A program made the position numbers and the translations under genes. Below, piece by piece: positions 38,201-47,064 of a stretch of DNA of 64,000 nt. Below the pieces are notes generated by a model. The model ran no database searches. It saw only the letters and a list, made by a program, of their open reading frames with translations, and had not been told where the DNA came from. The stretch covers positions 10,099,245 through 10,163,244 of the forward strand of contig NC_051119.1 of assembly GCF_014839805.1 (NCBI RefSeq). Reading direction: 5' to 3'. This stretch comes from Manduca sexta. Lineage: Eukaryota > Arthropoda > Insecta > Lepidoptera > Sphingidae. Position 1 is the first letter of the stretch; the number at the start of each line of letters is the position of its first letter.

Positions 38201-41200
38201 TATATCTTACGACCAGCATATTCTAGTTGGTCTATAACATTTGTTCTGCACATTGCGAATCACTGTTTTATTGTATCATATTTATAATACAGCTATATTA
38301 CGTTCCACAGGCCACAAAACAATAGGTTATTGTCGCGTTACGCGCTAGTCACTTTTGTATTATTTCATTGTTCCAAATGACATCATTTTTCGTTAATCTA
38401 TGCATTCCTCTTTTTTGTATTTATATAATTACAAAAAAAAAAAAAAAACATTAAAATAAGCAGCATAGATGCCAGAGATTAGATATAGAAATATTCTGTA
38501 TCCGTGTGCCAAAATCCATCCAAATCCGTTCAGCGGTTTCTGCGTTTAGTTCAAACAAACATCTAAACATTTTTACAAAATTTTCCATTTATAATATTAG
38601 CAAGAACTGAGAAAATTTTATAGTAATTTAAGTAAGATTAATTTCTTTCAATGTATAGGTAGACACACCGAATTCTGCTGTTTTATAATATGTATAGATG
38701 ATACTTATTAAGTCTTTTATTTGCAGCGGTACCTAGGCCTCCCCGTTATGTTGAAGGCGGGCGAGTACTCCCCGAACAACCCGCTGATCCGCGCCGAACG
38801 CAACACCGGTGACGTGTTGCTCGCGCTGGGAGAGTACGAGCGGCGACGCAACACGCTGCGCAGACTTCGGCAGCAACAGTACAAGGACTATCTCGACCAG
38901 GTACCTAGAGTCAGTGTGAACATGATCCGACCTGTGGATTGGTGGCGTTTGGAGTATTCCATCACGGTATCCTGTGCCTTTTTTTTTTTTTGTTTTCGCG
39001 GAGCAAGTGTCTTATGACTACCGCTCAGCCTTCGTGGGGGGCGACTGAGCGGTTATGTTGGGGTCACCGTGCCTTACGACCCGGCGTTGCGCCGCTCGGA
39101 TTTGATGTCGTCCTTCAGGCGACCGCCGGGCCGAGTCCCTAACCTATATAAAACGCACGGCATACCAACTAAAACTCCGCGGTGGCCCTCTTCGGCGCAT
39201 TAGGGACGACTGCGAGCTTCCTCTGACGAAAATGTCTAAGTCTACATCCACAGCCGCCCCTGCACGGTATCCTGTGCCTGGGGTAAGAAGCAACTAATAA
39301 GGGCTATCGAGGGGTCGCGGGCGGGCGTCAGGGGCCGGGCAAGGGGCTTCTGGTATAAGAGATTATATAAAAGAATTACAAACCATTTTCCAGCAAGCCA
39401 AAAAGAAACAAGAAGCCAAAGAGCAAGCAGAGAAGGAGCGCCGCGAGCGGGAGGAGAAAGAGAGACTGCGGGAAGAAAGGGAGAGAGAGAGACTGCTGTT
39501 AGAGCGAGAGAGACGTAGCCCAGTCCGACGGCCCAGCCTCAACTACAACACGCACGTTTCCAAGTGAGCATTTTTTTAAATTATTATAATGACTACAGTG
39601 AAAGACAGTGTAACAGTCCAACTATTGGACATAATAAGACTTAACTGTCTCAGGATGGCGAGCGCAGCGGAATACCAAACAATATTTTGTAACTCAAGGT
39701 CAATTAAATGGTGTTTCTGTTGTTTATGGGCGGTCGTATCGCTTACCATCAGGCGAACAGCAAGCTCGTCTCTTCATTTAAGAGAATAAAATAAAACATG
39801 AAAAATCCATTTTTGAATAATAATATTACGCGTAGGTATAAGATGGCGTTCATTAGTCTTTTCTCCACTTCCTAGCAACTAACTATATTATAGGTACAAT
39901 TATAACTGGTATAAGCGCGTACAAGAGCGTATTATACGAGCTTACATACGGTGTGATACACAATGAGTAAAGTTTGTACTGTTTCTAGTAAGGTGGACAC
40001 CGGCGTGCAAGTGAACGGGCTCACGAAACCTCTCTCCGTAGCTGTTCAGACCGACGATGCGGAGCTCTACAGGGTCAGTTACGAATATATTTCAAAAAAG
40101 CTGAAATTATATAGTGTTGATGAAAAGTATGCTTTAAAATTGTTATGCGTTATGCCTGGGAGATATTGCAAGTACATTGTGTCTTTCAAATGTGTGTGAT
40201 TGTGGATTTTTGTTTGCGTTTTGCATTGGTAGGTGTTGAGGACAGGGTAGAATGTAGTTTTATATTAAAATGTTTGATATTATTTAAATATTATATTATG
40301 TTAAGAATAATAATTATTATTAATTGTTGAAGGTGTGTCCGTGGACGGCGCCATGTGGCATGACCCAAGCGGAGCGGGAGCTGTCGCCACGAGCGGCGGC
40401 CGAGCACGAACCCACTCACAATGCGCATGCGCATCACACGCACGTGGCACACCCGCGCCCCGCCCCGCGCCACGCGCCGCGCTCCGAGCCCGTGCACAAG
40501 CCGCGCGACGAACCGAAAACCGAGCCGCGCCTCGAACATAACAAAACACGATCCGGTAAGTCATTGCGCCCACCTTACCAATGTTTTCTGTTTATTTGAT
40601 TACTAGCTTTTGCCCGCGGCTCCGCCCGCGTTATAAAGTTTTTCGGCCTAAAGTTTTCCGTTATAAAAGTCACGCTATATATTTTCCCGGGAGCCTATGT
40701 TCTTCCCAGGGTCTGAAACTGTCTCCGTACCAAATTTTATCCTAATACGTTGGGTAGTTTTTGAGTTTAACACGTTCGGGCAGACCGATGCAGCGGGGGA
40801 CTTTGTCTTATGATATATTTTTGTAGAACTTTTTGAGAGAAACAATCCCGTCATTATTGTTGCATAACTTTAACCGTTTACGCAGCGCACCCAACAGAAG
40901 CTCTCAAAACTAATAAATTGTCCCCGTTTTTGCATCATGTTTCATTACTGCTCCGCTCCTATTGGTCATAGCGTGACGATATATAACCTATAGCACTCCA
41001 GGAACAAAGGGCTATCCAACACAAAAATATTTTTTCAGTTCGAACCGGTAGTTCCTGAGATTAGCGATTACTGCTCCGCTCCTATTAGGCATAACGTGAT
41101 GATATATATAGCCTATAGCATTCCAGGAACAAAGGGCTATCCAACACAAAAAGAATTATTCAGTTCAAACTCCTAGTTTCTGAGATTAGCCATTACTGCT

Positions 41201-44200
41201 CTGCTCCTGTTGGTCATAGCGTGATGATATATAGCCTATAGCACTTCACGAACAAAGGGCTATCCAATACAAAATGATTTTTTTAGTTCGAACCGGTAGT
41301 ACCTGAGATTAGCCATTACTGCATTGCTCCTATTGGGTATAGCGTAATGATATATAGCCTATAGCACTCCACGAACAAAAGGCTATCCAACGCAAAAATA
41401 TTTTTTCAGTTTGGATCGGTAGTTCCTGAGATTAGTCATTACTACTCCGCTCCTATTGGGTATAGCGTGATGATATATAGCCTATAGCACTTCAAGAACA
41501 AAGGACTATCCAACGCAAAAAGAATTTTTCAGTTCGGACCGGTAGTTCCTGAGATTAGGCATTACTGCTCCGCTCCTATTGGGTATAGCGTGATGATATA
41601 TAGCCTATAGCACTCCACGAACATAGGGCTATCCAACGCAAAAAGAATTTTTCAGTTTGGACCGGTAGTTCCTGAGTTTAGCGCGTTCAAACAAACAAAC
41701 AAACAAACAAACAAACAAACTCTTCAGCTTTATATAATAGTACTAGCTTTTGCTCGCGGCTCCGCCCGCGTTATAAAGTTTTTCAGGCTAAAGTTTTCCG
41801 TTATAAAAATAGTAGTTTCCCGGGAGCCTATGTTCTCCCCAGGGTCTCAAACTGTCTCCATACCAAATTTCATCTTAATACGTTAGGTAGTTTTTGAGTT
41901 TAACACGTTAAGGCAGACAGATGCAGCGGGGGACTTTGTTATATTATTTAGAACTTTTAAGTGAAACAATCCCGTCATACATCATTGTTGCATAACTTTA
42001 ACCGTTTACGCAGCGCAGGCAACGGAAGCTCTCAAAACTCATAATTTTCCCCGTTTTTGCAACATTTTTCATTACTGCTCCGCTCCTATTGGTTATAGCA
42101 TGATGATATATAGCCTATAGCACTCCAGGAACAAAGGGCTATCCAACACAAAAAGATTTTTCAATTCAAACCGGTAGTTCTTGAGATTAGCCATTACTGC
42201 TCCGCTCCTATTGGTCATAGCGTGATGATATATAGCTTATAGCGGTCCACAAATAAAGGGCTATCCAACACAAAAATATTTTTTCAGTTCGAATCGGTAG
42301 TTCCTGAGATTAGCCATTACTGCTCCGCTCCTATTGAATATAGCGTGATTATATATAGCCTATAGCTCTCCACGAATAAAGGGCTATCTAACGCAAAAAG
42401 AATTTTTCAGTTTAGACCGGTAGTTCCTGAGATTAGCCATTACTGCCCCGCTCCTATTGGGTATAGCGTGATGATATATAGCCTATAGCACTCCACGAAT
42501 AAAGGGCTATCCAACGCAAAAAGAATTTTTCAGTTTGGACCGGTAGTTCCTGAGATTAGCCATTACTGCCCCGCTCCTATTGGGTATAGCGTGATGATAT
42601 ATAGCCTATAGCACTCCACGAACAAAGGGCTATCCAACGCAAAAAGAATTTTTCAGTTTGGACCGGTAGTTCCTGAGATTAGCGCGTTCAAACAAACAAA
42701 CAAACAAACAAACAAACAAACAAACAAACTCTTCAGCTTTATATAATAGTATAGATTACATGCAGTACGTAAAATATGCAATGTTTTACAGTGTTTAAAT
42801 AATAAAATCAAATAATGAGTTTTTTATTTCATAAAAGAATATTGTACTTTTTCCTACACTAAACTTCACTGATGTTCAATAAAAAAAATACTTCTGACTC
42901 CGTTCATTATAGCAAATTTTCAATGTTTAATTTTATAACTGTTAGGAATGAGATATACTGCAGTGTAATAACGCCCTTAGAATTTATAAACAGATCAGAC
43001 TTTATTTACTATTAGGTGAGTTTTACGCTACGTCGTATGTATAATAGTAACATCATTTTTGTTCTCGTTATTTTCCATCGCTATTGAAACTACAATGACA
43101 TTTACAATATCAGCCAGCTAAATTAATAATATATATAAAACCTTCAACAATAACAAACCCATAAAATCGAATCACATCCAATGATATTTTCCAGAGCTTC
43201 CACTAACCGCGAGCCTGGTGAAGCGTTCCAACCAGGACAAGTTACTATCGGAGTTGCGTCACACACACATGCCGTCCATATTCGACGCGGACGCTATACA
43301 ACTACGCAACCTACAGGCTGAGAAGGTAATATATATAGACGGTTGACAGGCTAATTGACTTGGCGACTTTTTTTCGAAAAATTTTAACTATATAAAAAAA
43401 ATATAGATTCATAAAATTTGCGAAAAACGATGTGTGGGCCTATACAATTTCAGGGTTGCTCTCGTTTTCTCCAGGATCCAATCATCAGATCCTGACTTGG
43501 TGACTATGGGACCATTTCAGAAGTATCCGCTTTCGAACAAAAAACGAATTATGAAAATCGATCTACAAATGGCGGAGTAATCGTGTAACAAACACACAAC
43601 AAAAAAACCTTTAGTCCAATTGAGAACCTCCTCCTTTTTTCAAGTCGGTAAAAAAAGTGCTGATTTCAAATATGTATGTAACTTAGTGTCGCAAGAAAAT
43701 GTCGCTTAAGACAATTAGCTTTTCAACCGTCGATATATTTTTGAGCATTTAAATCAAAAGACTACCAAGCCTTTCGCCTGAGGGTAATTGGCAAGTAGAT
43801 ATACATAGTACGTACCCAACCAGGCTACACATACGAGAAACTTACTATCTTAACTGCACTAGGAGATTATTTTTAGAAATTTATAACTTAAGTTACTAGT
43901 TAGCAACATATTTTCACTCACGTATTTTTAGTCGGAATTGCCGACAAGTTTAAACCTATTAAGTACGTATCTTTATGGGCGAGTGCTAAGAGAACGTCGC
44001 TTAGGCCTCTCGATCACTGTCAGCCGCCGTCCGCAAGTTACAAATGGTTAATGTTTCAGGAGGCGGCGGAAAGGCGCCAGTTTTACCAACAAGAACTCAA
44101 AAACCAAATAATGGAACAACAGAGGATAAAGGAAGAAAGGAAATCTAGAGAGAAGTATGAATTTATAAAACAATAAAATTTTATAACCTTGTTAAAAATA

Positions 44201-45571
44201 TCATGTAGTCACAAAAATAAATGTTCCCTTTGATGCTCCCATATTGAAACAAAACTTCATAAAAATTAAATAAATATGTGTAATTTGTTCGAAAAGCATA
44301 ATTTGTTTTTCGATATATTTTTTCTTATCACTTCGTCGTTTATTATAGCTGTAAATGACAATGTTTATTTCGCAACAGATTGCTGGAGCAGGCAGAGATG
44401 CGTCGTCTGGAAGAGCAGCTGCGGATGCTGCGGGTGGCGCAGGACCGCGAGCGAGGGAAACAACTACACCTCGACACGCAGGTACTGGACTGTAACATTG
44501 GAAAATAAAAAGATTCCCTGTTCAAAGTAATACGTTGATCATATATATATAAAAAAATTGATATGTATAAGTTGACATATAAAAAAATTGTATTGTCTCT
44601 ACGGTAGGCAGCGGCTTGTCTATATCCCTAGCATAGCCGAGTCCATGAGCAACGGTGGCCGCTTACCATCAGGCGGGCCGCTAGCTCGTCTGTCAATACT
44701 GGCATATACAATTATAAAAATTTCCCCTACCCCTATCGCATTATGGGACAGAATATACACAGGGGAAAGTAGGTGCACTAGTTGCGCCTCTACCTTACCT
44801 TTGAGGATAAAAGGCTTGAGTTTGTGTAAAATTTCTCGCCGCTCACGTTAAAACTCACTCCAACATTAAAGTCATCGGAGTTTAAAACCATTCCAGAATA
44901 ATGTGTAATTGTTCCAATGTTCAGGAATAAAATTATGAAACGGAACTTCACTACATAAATGAAGTTTTTAATAAACTAAGAATTTCTTCCAGATTACTGA
45001 AAACGCAATAGAATATAAGAACAAGCGCATAGAAATGCAAAAGGAGATCGATTCGGAACAACAAAAACTCAACAAAGTCAAAACACAACCGCGCAAGAAA
45101 TCCACAACGAAAAGCGACAGCCAGTCGAAGTTACCGCCGCAGTACCCTCGGACGGACAAAAAGAAACCATTCTCCATAAACATATCCGATAATTCCTTAT
45201 TCTCGCCCAACTATGACGTCGACTCGTACCTCCGAAGAAATTTGAACTATAACATAAAGGAGGATAAGAACAAAAATTATTTGACAGAGAGTCTTGATTA
45301 TAAATATCCGAGTATCGATGACTCCATACCGGTGTTGAGGCATTCGCCGGTGAAAAATACGGAGAATGTACAAAATAATAACCTAAGCGAAGCGATGAAG
45401 AAAGTTGAGGATAAATGGAAGGTGCCTGCGGTGCAGAAGAATATTTTGAAATCTTTGCCAAACGATGAGGGTAAGAATATAAGCATTTTGACGCAATTAG
45501 GGTCGATAAGACGACAGTTGCAATTGGAACAGTTGAAGTTAGACCAAATGTCGCCCAAGGAAGACGCGTGA
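17175..45571 (+). CDS. CSPP1-like centrosome/spindle pole coiled-coil protein (10 exons)
   Basis: Exons: 17175-17279, 21714 (or 21753)-21872, 38727-38900, 39394-39563, 39989-40073, 40333-40555, 43195-43325, 44060-44154, 44379-44481 and 44993-45571. All introns are GT-AG and all phases agree. The product is 594 aa if exon 2 starts at 21753. It opens with a charged helix, then LGLPVMLKAGEY and ALGEYERRRNTLRRL...YKDYL, resembling the conserved 'LPLGEEYERK...YRRYL' block of vertebrate CSPP1. Long E/R/K/Q helices (about residues 134-175 and 330-420) predict coiled coil, and it ends near LTQLGSIRRQLQLEQLKLD. CSPP1 is known to act on microtubules at centrosomes, cilia and spindles. Vertebrate forms are longer. 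The family call is by motif resemblance. Confidence 0.7.
17853..18109. mobile_element. TTAA-flanked foldback MITE
   Basis: A 257-bp element between TTAA sites (17849-17852 and 18110-18113). It has about 50-bp terminal inverted repeats starting GGCGATACCTCAAGG and a central hairpin (ATCATGGATATTTCGGCC... and its complement). TTAA targets are typical of piggyBac and Kolobok families. It lies in intron 1 of gene 1. A rearranged relative is at 60076-60286. Confidence 0.8.
19005..20308 (+). mobile_element. maT-type Tc1/mariner element
   Basis: 1304 bp flanked by TA (19003-19004 and 20309-20310). The terminal inverted repeats are about 27 bp and imperfect: left CTTAGTCTGGCCATAAATAC, right (complement) CCTAGTCTTGCCATAAATAT. 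It contains one transposase gene and sits in intron 1 of the CSPP1-like gene, in the same orientation. Confidence 0.9.
19147..20185 (+). pseudogene. maT (DD37D) mariner transposase, two frameshifts
   Basis: Starts at ATG 19147 (MVWGDKENR), then two helix-turn-helix DNA-binding regions, VRKQKILSREMKIAPRTM in the second. The catalytic core has D in LFTDEKIF, D in FQQDSAPGHKA and a third acidic residue in SPDLNPLDYDLW. There are 37 residues between the second and third Asp, the DD37D signature of the maT family. Two apparent single-base losses break the frame: near 19313-19319 (an A run before RSGRPR) and near 20055 (after the DNL residues). The downstream frame then runs to TAA at 20185. It is not functional as read. 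Confidence 0.9.
20311..21713. other. Intron 1 remainder
   Basis: AT-rich intron of the CSPP1-like gene. No coding segment or clear repeat was recognised, apart from a partial family A-like stretch near 20530-20590. Confidence 0.4.
21714..21872 (+). CDS. CSPP1-like exon 2, with in-frame TAG or alternative acceptor
   Basis: A pyrimidine-rich tract and TATAG precede 21714. From there the frame reads DDKGHNDPRRCK and meets TAG at 21750-21752, then continues open as QVNFENVVSEKED...PPDLEKYIR to the GTGAGT donor. The AG of that TAG could itself serve as an acceptor, giving an exon 21753-21872 in the same phase 0 without the stop. The upstream context of the inner acceptor is poor in pyrimidines. 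Confidence 0.65.
22825..23035 (+). mobile_element. Short Helitron-like element (copy 2)
   Basis: Partner of 1663-1878 with the same CTAG|T 3' end and GC-rich terminal hairpin; the left boundary is approximate. Confidence 0.65.
23615..23850 (+). repeat. Interspersed repeat family A (copy 2 block)
   Basis: Partner of 2455-2670, with a fuller internal part (AGAATGTCGACTTAAC...). Confidence 0.6.
25160..25325 (-). mobile_element. LINE 3' fragment (VQQW type)
   Basis: CATCATCAGCC followed by GTCCACTGTTGAGAACATAG and GTCGTCTGTCCACCTTGC, the same layout as 9504-9632. Nested in the TA-flanked element. Confidence 0.5.
25853..25935 (+). mobile_element. tRNA-derived SINE head
   Basis: GTATTATAGTACGGATGC (A-box side), then ATCACGGGATCGAATCCC, a good Pol III B box, and TGGTCGGACAAAATGATATT. 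Nested in the TA-flanked element. Confidence 0.55.
27747..27871. mobile_element. Internally deleted hAT-like MITE (copy 2)
   Basis: Partner of 3796-3920, same 125-bp length, termini and imperfect 8-bp flanking duplication. Confidence 0.75.
28064..28330 (+). repeat. Interspersed repeat family A (copy 2)
   Basis: Partner of 4118-4365. It keeps a fuller consensus (GTGATGGTAAGTGGAGTGG, CCAATAGAATGTCGAC, GGATATAAAATATATCC). Confidence 0.65.
28480..28676 (+). mobile_element. Decayed Helitron, uninterrupted
   Basis: Same element as 4518-5313 but without the retroposon, so it supplies the empty target site TACATTACTCCT. Confidence 0.55.
29622..29839 (+). mobile_element. Short Helitron-like element (copy 2)
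   Basis: Partner of 6258-6475 with the same CTAG|T terminus. Confidence 0.6.
30190..30460 (-). repeat. Interspersed repeat family A, reverse orientation (copy 2)
   Basis: Partner of 6815-7100. Confidence 0.6.
31059..31245 (-). repeat. Non-LTR/SINE-type 3' fragment (copy 2)
   Basis: Partner of 7697-7880. Confidence 0.5.
32092..32270 (+). repeat. Interspersed repeat family B tail (copy 2)
   Basis: Partner of 8736-8912 with the same block order. Confidence 0.6.
32741..32778. other. Perfect 16-bp hairpin (copy 2)
   Basis: Identical to the hairpin at 9379-9416. Confidence 0.8.
32868..32996 (-). mobile_element. LINE 3' fragment (VQQW type), copy 2
   Basis: Partner of 9504-9632. Confidence 0.5.
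33401..33551. mobile_element. Palindromic MITE, CATTTTCAATAAA family
   Basis: Starts CCGCCATTTTTAATAAAAG and ends CGTTTATTGAAAATGCC. Inside are GAACCAATCAGAAC and its mirror GATTGGTCCATT. Two relatives lie at 46123-46307 and 47065-47223. Confidence 0.7.
35109..35395. repeat. Possible foldback repeat rich in TTTGAACA
   Basis: AAATATTTGAACATTTATTT (from about 35127) and GCCACACAT (35110) recur as reverse complements near 35355-35395. Both strands are open over much of 34989-35518 because the motif lacks stops, so the frames are not evidence of genes. Confidence 0.4.
35877..36050 (+). repeat. Interspersed repeat family B tail
   Basis: CTGGACATAATAAGACTTAA to TTACCATCAGGCAAATGG, as at 8736-8912. 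Confidence 0.6.
36525..36640 (+). repeat. SINE-like fragment (ATCAGGCG tail)
   Basis: GTTAGGCAACAGCATGGCTG, GCCTCTGGTATTGC, ATCAGGCGAATCGTTCGCC. Related fragments occur at 44600-44705 and 51955-52045. Confidence 0.45.
36705..36940 (-). repeat. Interspersed repeat family A, reverse orientation
   Basis: GGATATATTTTATATCCGCC, TAGTGGCTCACGTAAG, CGTCAGTCGACATTCTATTG and CCACTTACTATCAGGTGCAG, the family A unit reversed. Confidence 0.6.
37655..37760 (-). mobile_element. tRNA-derived SINE, reverse orientation
   Basis: On the minus strand, CGATAGTATAGTTGTATTAC precedes GGTCTCGGGTTTGATCCTCA, a B-box-like core, then GGTCGGGCAAACTGC. Confidence 0.5.
37975..38220 (+). repeat. Interspersed repeat family A
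   Basis: ATGAGCACAGGAAAGTGACG, CACCTGATGGTAAGCGGAG, GTCGACATAATTATGCCGG, CGCGACACACTTACGTGGG. A full-length-looking copy in intron 2 of gene 1. Confidence 0.65.
38727..38900 (+). CDS. CSPP1-like exon 3
   Basis: 58 codons, phase 0 to phase 0, after TTATTTGCAG. Encodes RYLGLPVMLKAGEYSPNN and ALGEYERRRNTLRRLR...YKDYLDQ, the most CSPP1-like part of the protein. It is much richer in GC than the flanking intron. Confidence 0.8.
38927..39345 (+). mobile_element. Family R retroposon, host copy split by another
   Basis: The left part reads CCTGTGGATTGGTGGCG...ATCACGGTATCCTGTGCCT and the right part GGGGTAAGAAGCAACTAATA...GGGGTCGCGGGCGGGC. Joined across 38980-39262, these match the 5' portion of the complete copy at 57864. 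It begins about 27 bp after the exon 3 donor. Confidence 0.7.
38980..39262 (-). mobile_element. Family R retroposon, 5'-truncated, nested
   Basis: Poly-T start (38980-38990) then TGTTTTCGCGGAGCAAGTG, i.e. a minus-strand poly-A retroposon truncated at its 5' end. A 17-bp target duplication, CACGGTATCCTGTGCCT, flanks it (38963-38979 and 39263-39279). The target is another member of the same family. Confidence 0.85.
39394..39563 (+). CDS. CSPP1-like exon 4
   Basis: Starts after TTTTCCAG and ends in phase 2 before GTGAGC. Nearly all Glu/Arg/Lys/Gln (KERREREEKERLREERERE), a strong single-helix or coiled-coil segment, ending RRPSLNYNTHVS. Confidence 0.8.
39620..39795 (+). repeat. Interspersed repeat family B tail in intron 4
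   Basis: TATTGGACATAATAAGACTT, CTCAGGATGGCGAGCGCAG, GGGCGGTCGTATCGCTTACC, ATCAGGCGAACAGC. Confidence 0.6.
39989..40073 (+). CDS. CSPP1-like exon 5
   Basis: The TTTCTAG acceptor joins in phase to give N-KVDTGVQVNGLTKPLSVAVQ-TDDAELYR, then GTCAGT. Open only in this phase across the junction. Confidence 0.75.
40333..40555 (+). CDS. CSPP1-like exon 6, His/Pro-rich
   Basis: Acceptor GTTGAAG and donor GTAAGT, phase 0 to 1. Encodes VCPWTAPCGMTQAERELSP, a histidine-rich run (THNAHAHHTHVAH) and a Pro/Arg-rich tail, probably disordered. It is strongly CpG-rich, so long open frames on all strands here are by-products. Confidence 0.7.
40951..41690 (-). repeat. ~123-bp tandem repeats, unit 1 of the Helitron
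   Basis: Six starts of a CTCCGCTCCTATTGG-type motif at 40951, 41074, 41199, 41322, 41445 and 41568. Each repeat includes a GATATATAGCCTATAGCAC block and CGGTAGTTCCTGAGATTAG. Confidence 0.85.
41683..41720. repeat. (CAAA)n microsatellites
   Basis: About nine CAAA units end unit 1. A similar run is at 42689-42728 in unit 2. Confidence 0.9.
42078..42690 (-). repeat. ~123-bp tandem repeats, unit 2 of the Helitron
   Basis: Five starts at 42078, 42200, 42323, 42446 and 42569. The last two are nearly identical to each other, which suggests recent unequal exchange or slippage. Confidence 0.85.
43195..43325 (+). CDS. CSPP1-like exon 7
   Basis: After ATTTTCCAG, phase 1 to 0: ELPLTASLVKRSNQDKLL-SELRHTHMPSIFDADAIQ-LRNLQAEK, then GTAATA. 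Confidence 0.75.
44060..44154 (+). CDS. CSPP1-like exon 8
   Basis: After TGTTTCAG, phase 0 to 2: EAAERRQFYQQELKNQIM-EQQRIKEERKSRE, then GTATGA. Coiled-coil continuation. Confidence 0.75.
44379..44481 (+). CDS. CSPP1-like exon 9
   Basis: After CGCAACAG, phase 2 to 0: LLEQAEMRRLEEQLRMLR-VAQDRERGKQLHLDTQ, then GTACTG. Heptad-like leucines. Confidence 0.75.
44600..44705 (+). repeat. SINE-like fragment in intron 9
   Basis: CTACGGTAGGCAGCGGCTTG, ATAGCCGAGTCCATGAGC, CGCTTACCATCAGGCGGGCC, GCTCGTCTGTC: a layout I recall from abundant lepidopteran SINEs. Confidence 0.55.
44993..45571 (+). CDS. CSPP1-like exon 10 with stop
   Basis: After TTCTTCCAG: 192 codons from ITENAIEYKNKRIEM, a polar middle, then ISILTQLGSIRRQLQLEQLK ending DQMSPKEDA and TGA (45569-45571). 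It is the longest exon and the largest plus-strand frame in this part. Confidence 0.8.
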   Translation: MTENAIEYKNKRIEMQKEIDSEQQKLNKVKTQPRKKSTTKSDSQSKLPPQYPRTDKKKPFSINISDNSLFSPNYDVDSYLRRNLNYNIKEDKNKNYLTESLDYKYPSIDDSIPVLRHSPVKNTENVQNNNLSEAMKKVEDKWKVPAVQKNILKSLPNDEGKNISILTQLGSIRRQLQLEQLKLDQMSPKEDA

Positions 45572-45936
45572 CTGACGCTTTGGCCTGGCGTTTGTCCCGG
45601 GTTTTGCGCCAGGAATTGAGCGAGTGGGATATCTAGCCGATCGAACTAACTAAACAATAATGTTTGGTAATTAAAGTCCAAATGAAAATCAAGAACACAG
45701 AAGAAAACTTCTGCAAAAATGTTGACGAATTGAATAACTTTTTAGTCAGTGAAATTTATATGTGAAGCATGCTTGTTTGGGTAAAGTGTTAAGACAGAGG
45801 CATTCCAGTAAATATAATGAAAAGTATGGTTGTGTTGATAGCAATTTAAACTTGTTTTAGGTGGATCGTTCACATTCAATCAAGATTTGAATTATATTGC
45901 ATAATATAAAATATTTTTATTAGCATAAAAATCATA

Positions 45937-46611
45937 AATAAATTTAAATTGAAAACAGTTACAGACACTTAATTCTATTAAAAATAAATTCATATGCATA
46001 GCATGTGTCTCGGGCTATCGGAGACAGAGTTAGTCTTAACTGGTTTTAATGGTCATACGAATAAATTAAGGTAACAGAATGCTTAATGTACTTGTGTATA
46101 CAATAATAATAATTACTAACAGCCATTTTCAATAAACGAGATAATTATATCCGATTTCAATAAACGATCTCAATCTCAATCTTTAACCCGATTCTGAATG
46201 AACCAATAAAAATAAGTCATTTGTAATCATGTCACAAAACGTTGTTCTGATTGGTCCATTTGTGAGATAGATTAAAACAAGGTATTTGGATTGTATATTG
46301 AAAATAATAGCATGTGAATACAAATATAATATTATTCATTTAATATTTGCTTGAATGTGTAAGGTTTGCCTAAAACTCTTCAAAATAGCGCAGACTACAA
46401 AAGTAACGGACAGTAATAGTTTTAAAGTAAATACTGTTAAACTATATGTTTAGCGTAATGATTACAATTGTAATGTCTAGCATCTTTCAAAATTCTCGTG
46501 TTACGAATTTCAACCTTCCGTGCTTGGCTTTTGAATTTACATTGGCGTGTAATATTGCTATTATTGGTTTAATATATATTTGATACTAATGTATTATAAA
46601 ATAGAATAAAT
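45937..46611 (+). other. Candidate polyadenylation signals of gene 1
   Basis: AATAAA occurs at 45937-45942 and 46606-46611 downstream of the stop at 45571. Which one is used cannot be told in AT-rich sequence. Confidence 0.3.
46123..46307. mobile_element. Palindromic MITE, CATTTTCAATAAA family
   Basis: CCATTTTCAATAAACGAG to GTATATTGAAAATAATAG, with the same inner GAACCAATAAAAATAA / GATTGGTCCATTTG pair. In the 3' flank of gene 1. Confidence 0.65.
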
Positions 46612-47064
46612 AAAACGGATTGGAATTCGTTGTATTGAAAGGCCATTATCGAATATTTTTGTATGAGTCAAAGGATTTTGGCTTCACAGTTGTGCAGGTC
46701 AGGTCAGGGTCATATTTTATCAATATAAGTAATTGTTGGACCTTTAATTATGTAACTTGTGTTATCTTAATTTTTTCACTGACAACGTAAAATGGATTTT
46801 ACATTAACAAGGAAACTTGGAAACAATGTTTAACATGTAAACTTGTGTATTTATGGCATCTGACTTCTGTAAAGCTTGCGGGACTTGCGGCGAGTTGGAT
46901 TTGTACAATATTATTGCAATATTGCCGCTAGTAAACGCATCTGGAAATTGTTTCGTAATATATTGCTGCGAGAATTTGCAAGTCTAAATTTAGCTAAGAC
47001 CCTAACACCCACCACCTCTTAAGCCTTGCACAACTGCGTAAACCCGAAATGTACATATTAACAC

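Larger units (their letters stand above)
40603..42755 (-). mobile_element. Tandem two-unit Helitron in intron 6
   Basis: On the minus strand it starts TCTATACTATTATATAAAGC at 42755, preceded by A, and ends GCGGGCAAAAGCTAG, followed by T, at 40603: the A|TC...CTAG|T form of Helitrons. A second internal CTAG plus hairpin at 41743 divides it into two units, 41743-42755 and 40603-41742. Each holds a TTTG-repeat near its 5' end and several ~123-bp direct repeats. No Rep/helicase gene is present, so both are non-autonomous. Confidence 0.8.

Noticed and set aside
40291..40606. Five overlapping frames on both strands
   Set aside because: These are shadows of GC-rich exon 6 of the CSPP1-like gene; only one frame fits the splice phases.
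40951..42690. Regular ~123-bp repeats considered as a CRISPR-like or satellite array
   Set aside because: The whole unit repeats with no unique spacers, and it lies inside Helitron boundaries in a eukaryotic intron.
45078..45558. Minus-strand frames of 127 and 86 codons
   Set aside because: They are antisense to the last exon of the CSPP1-like gene.
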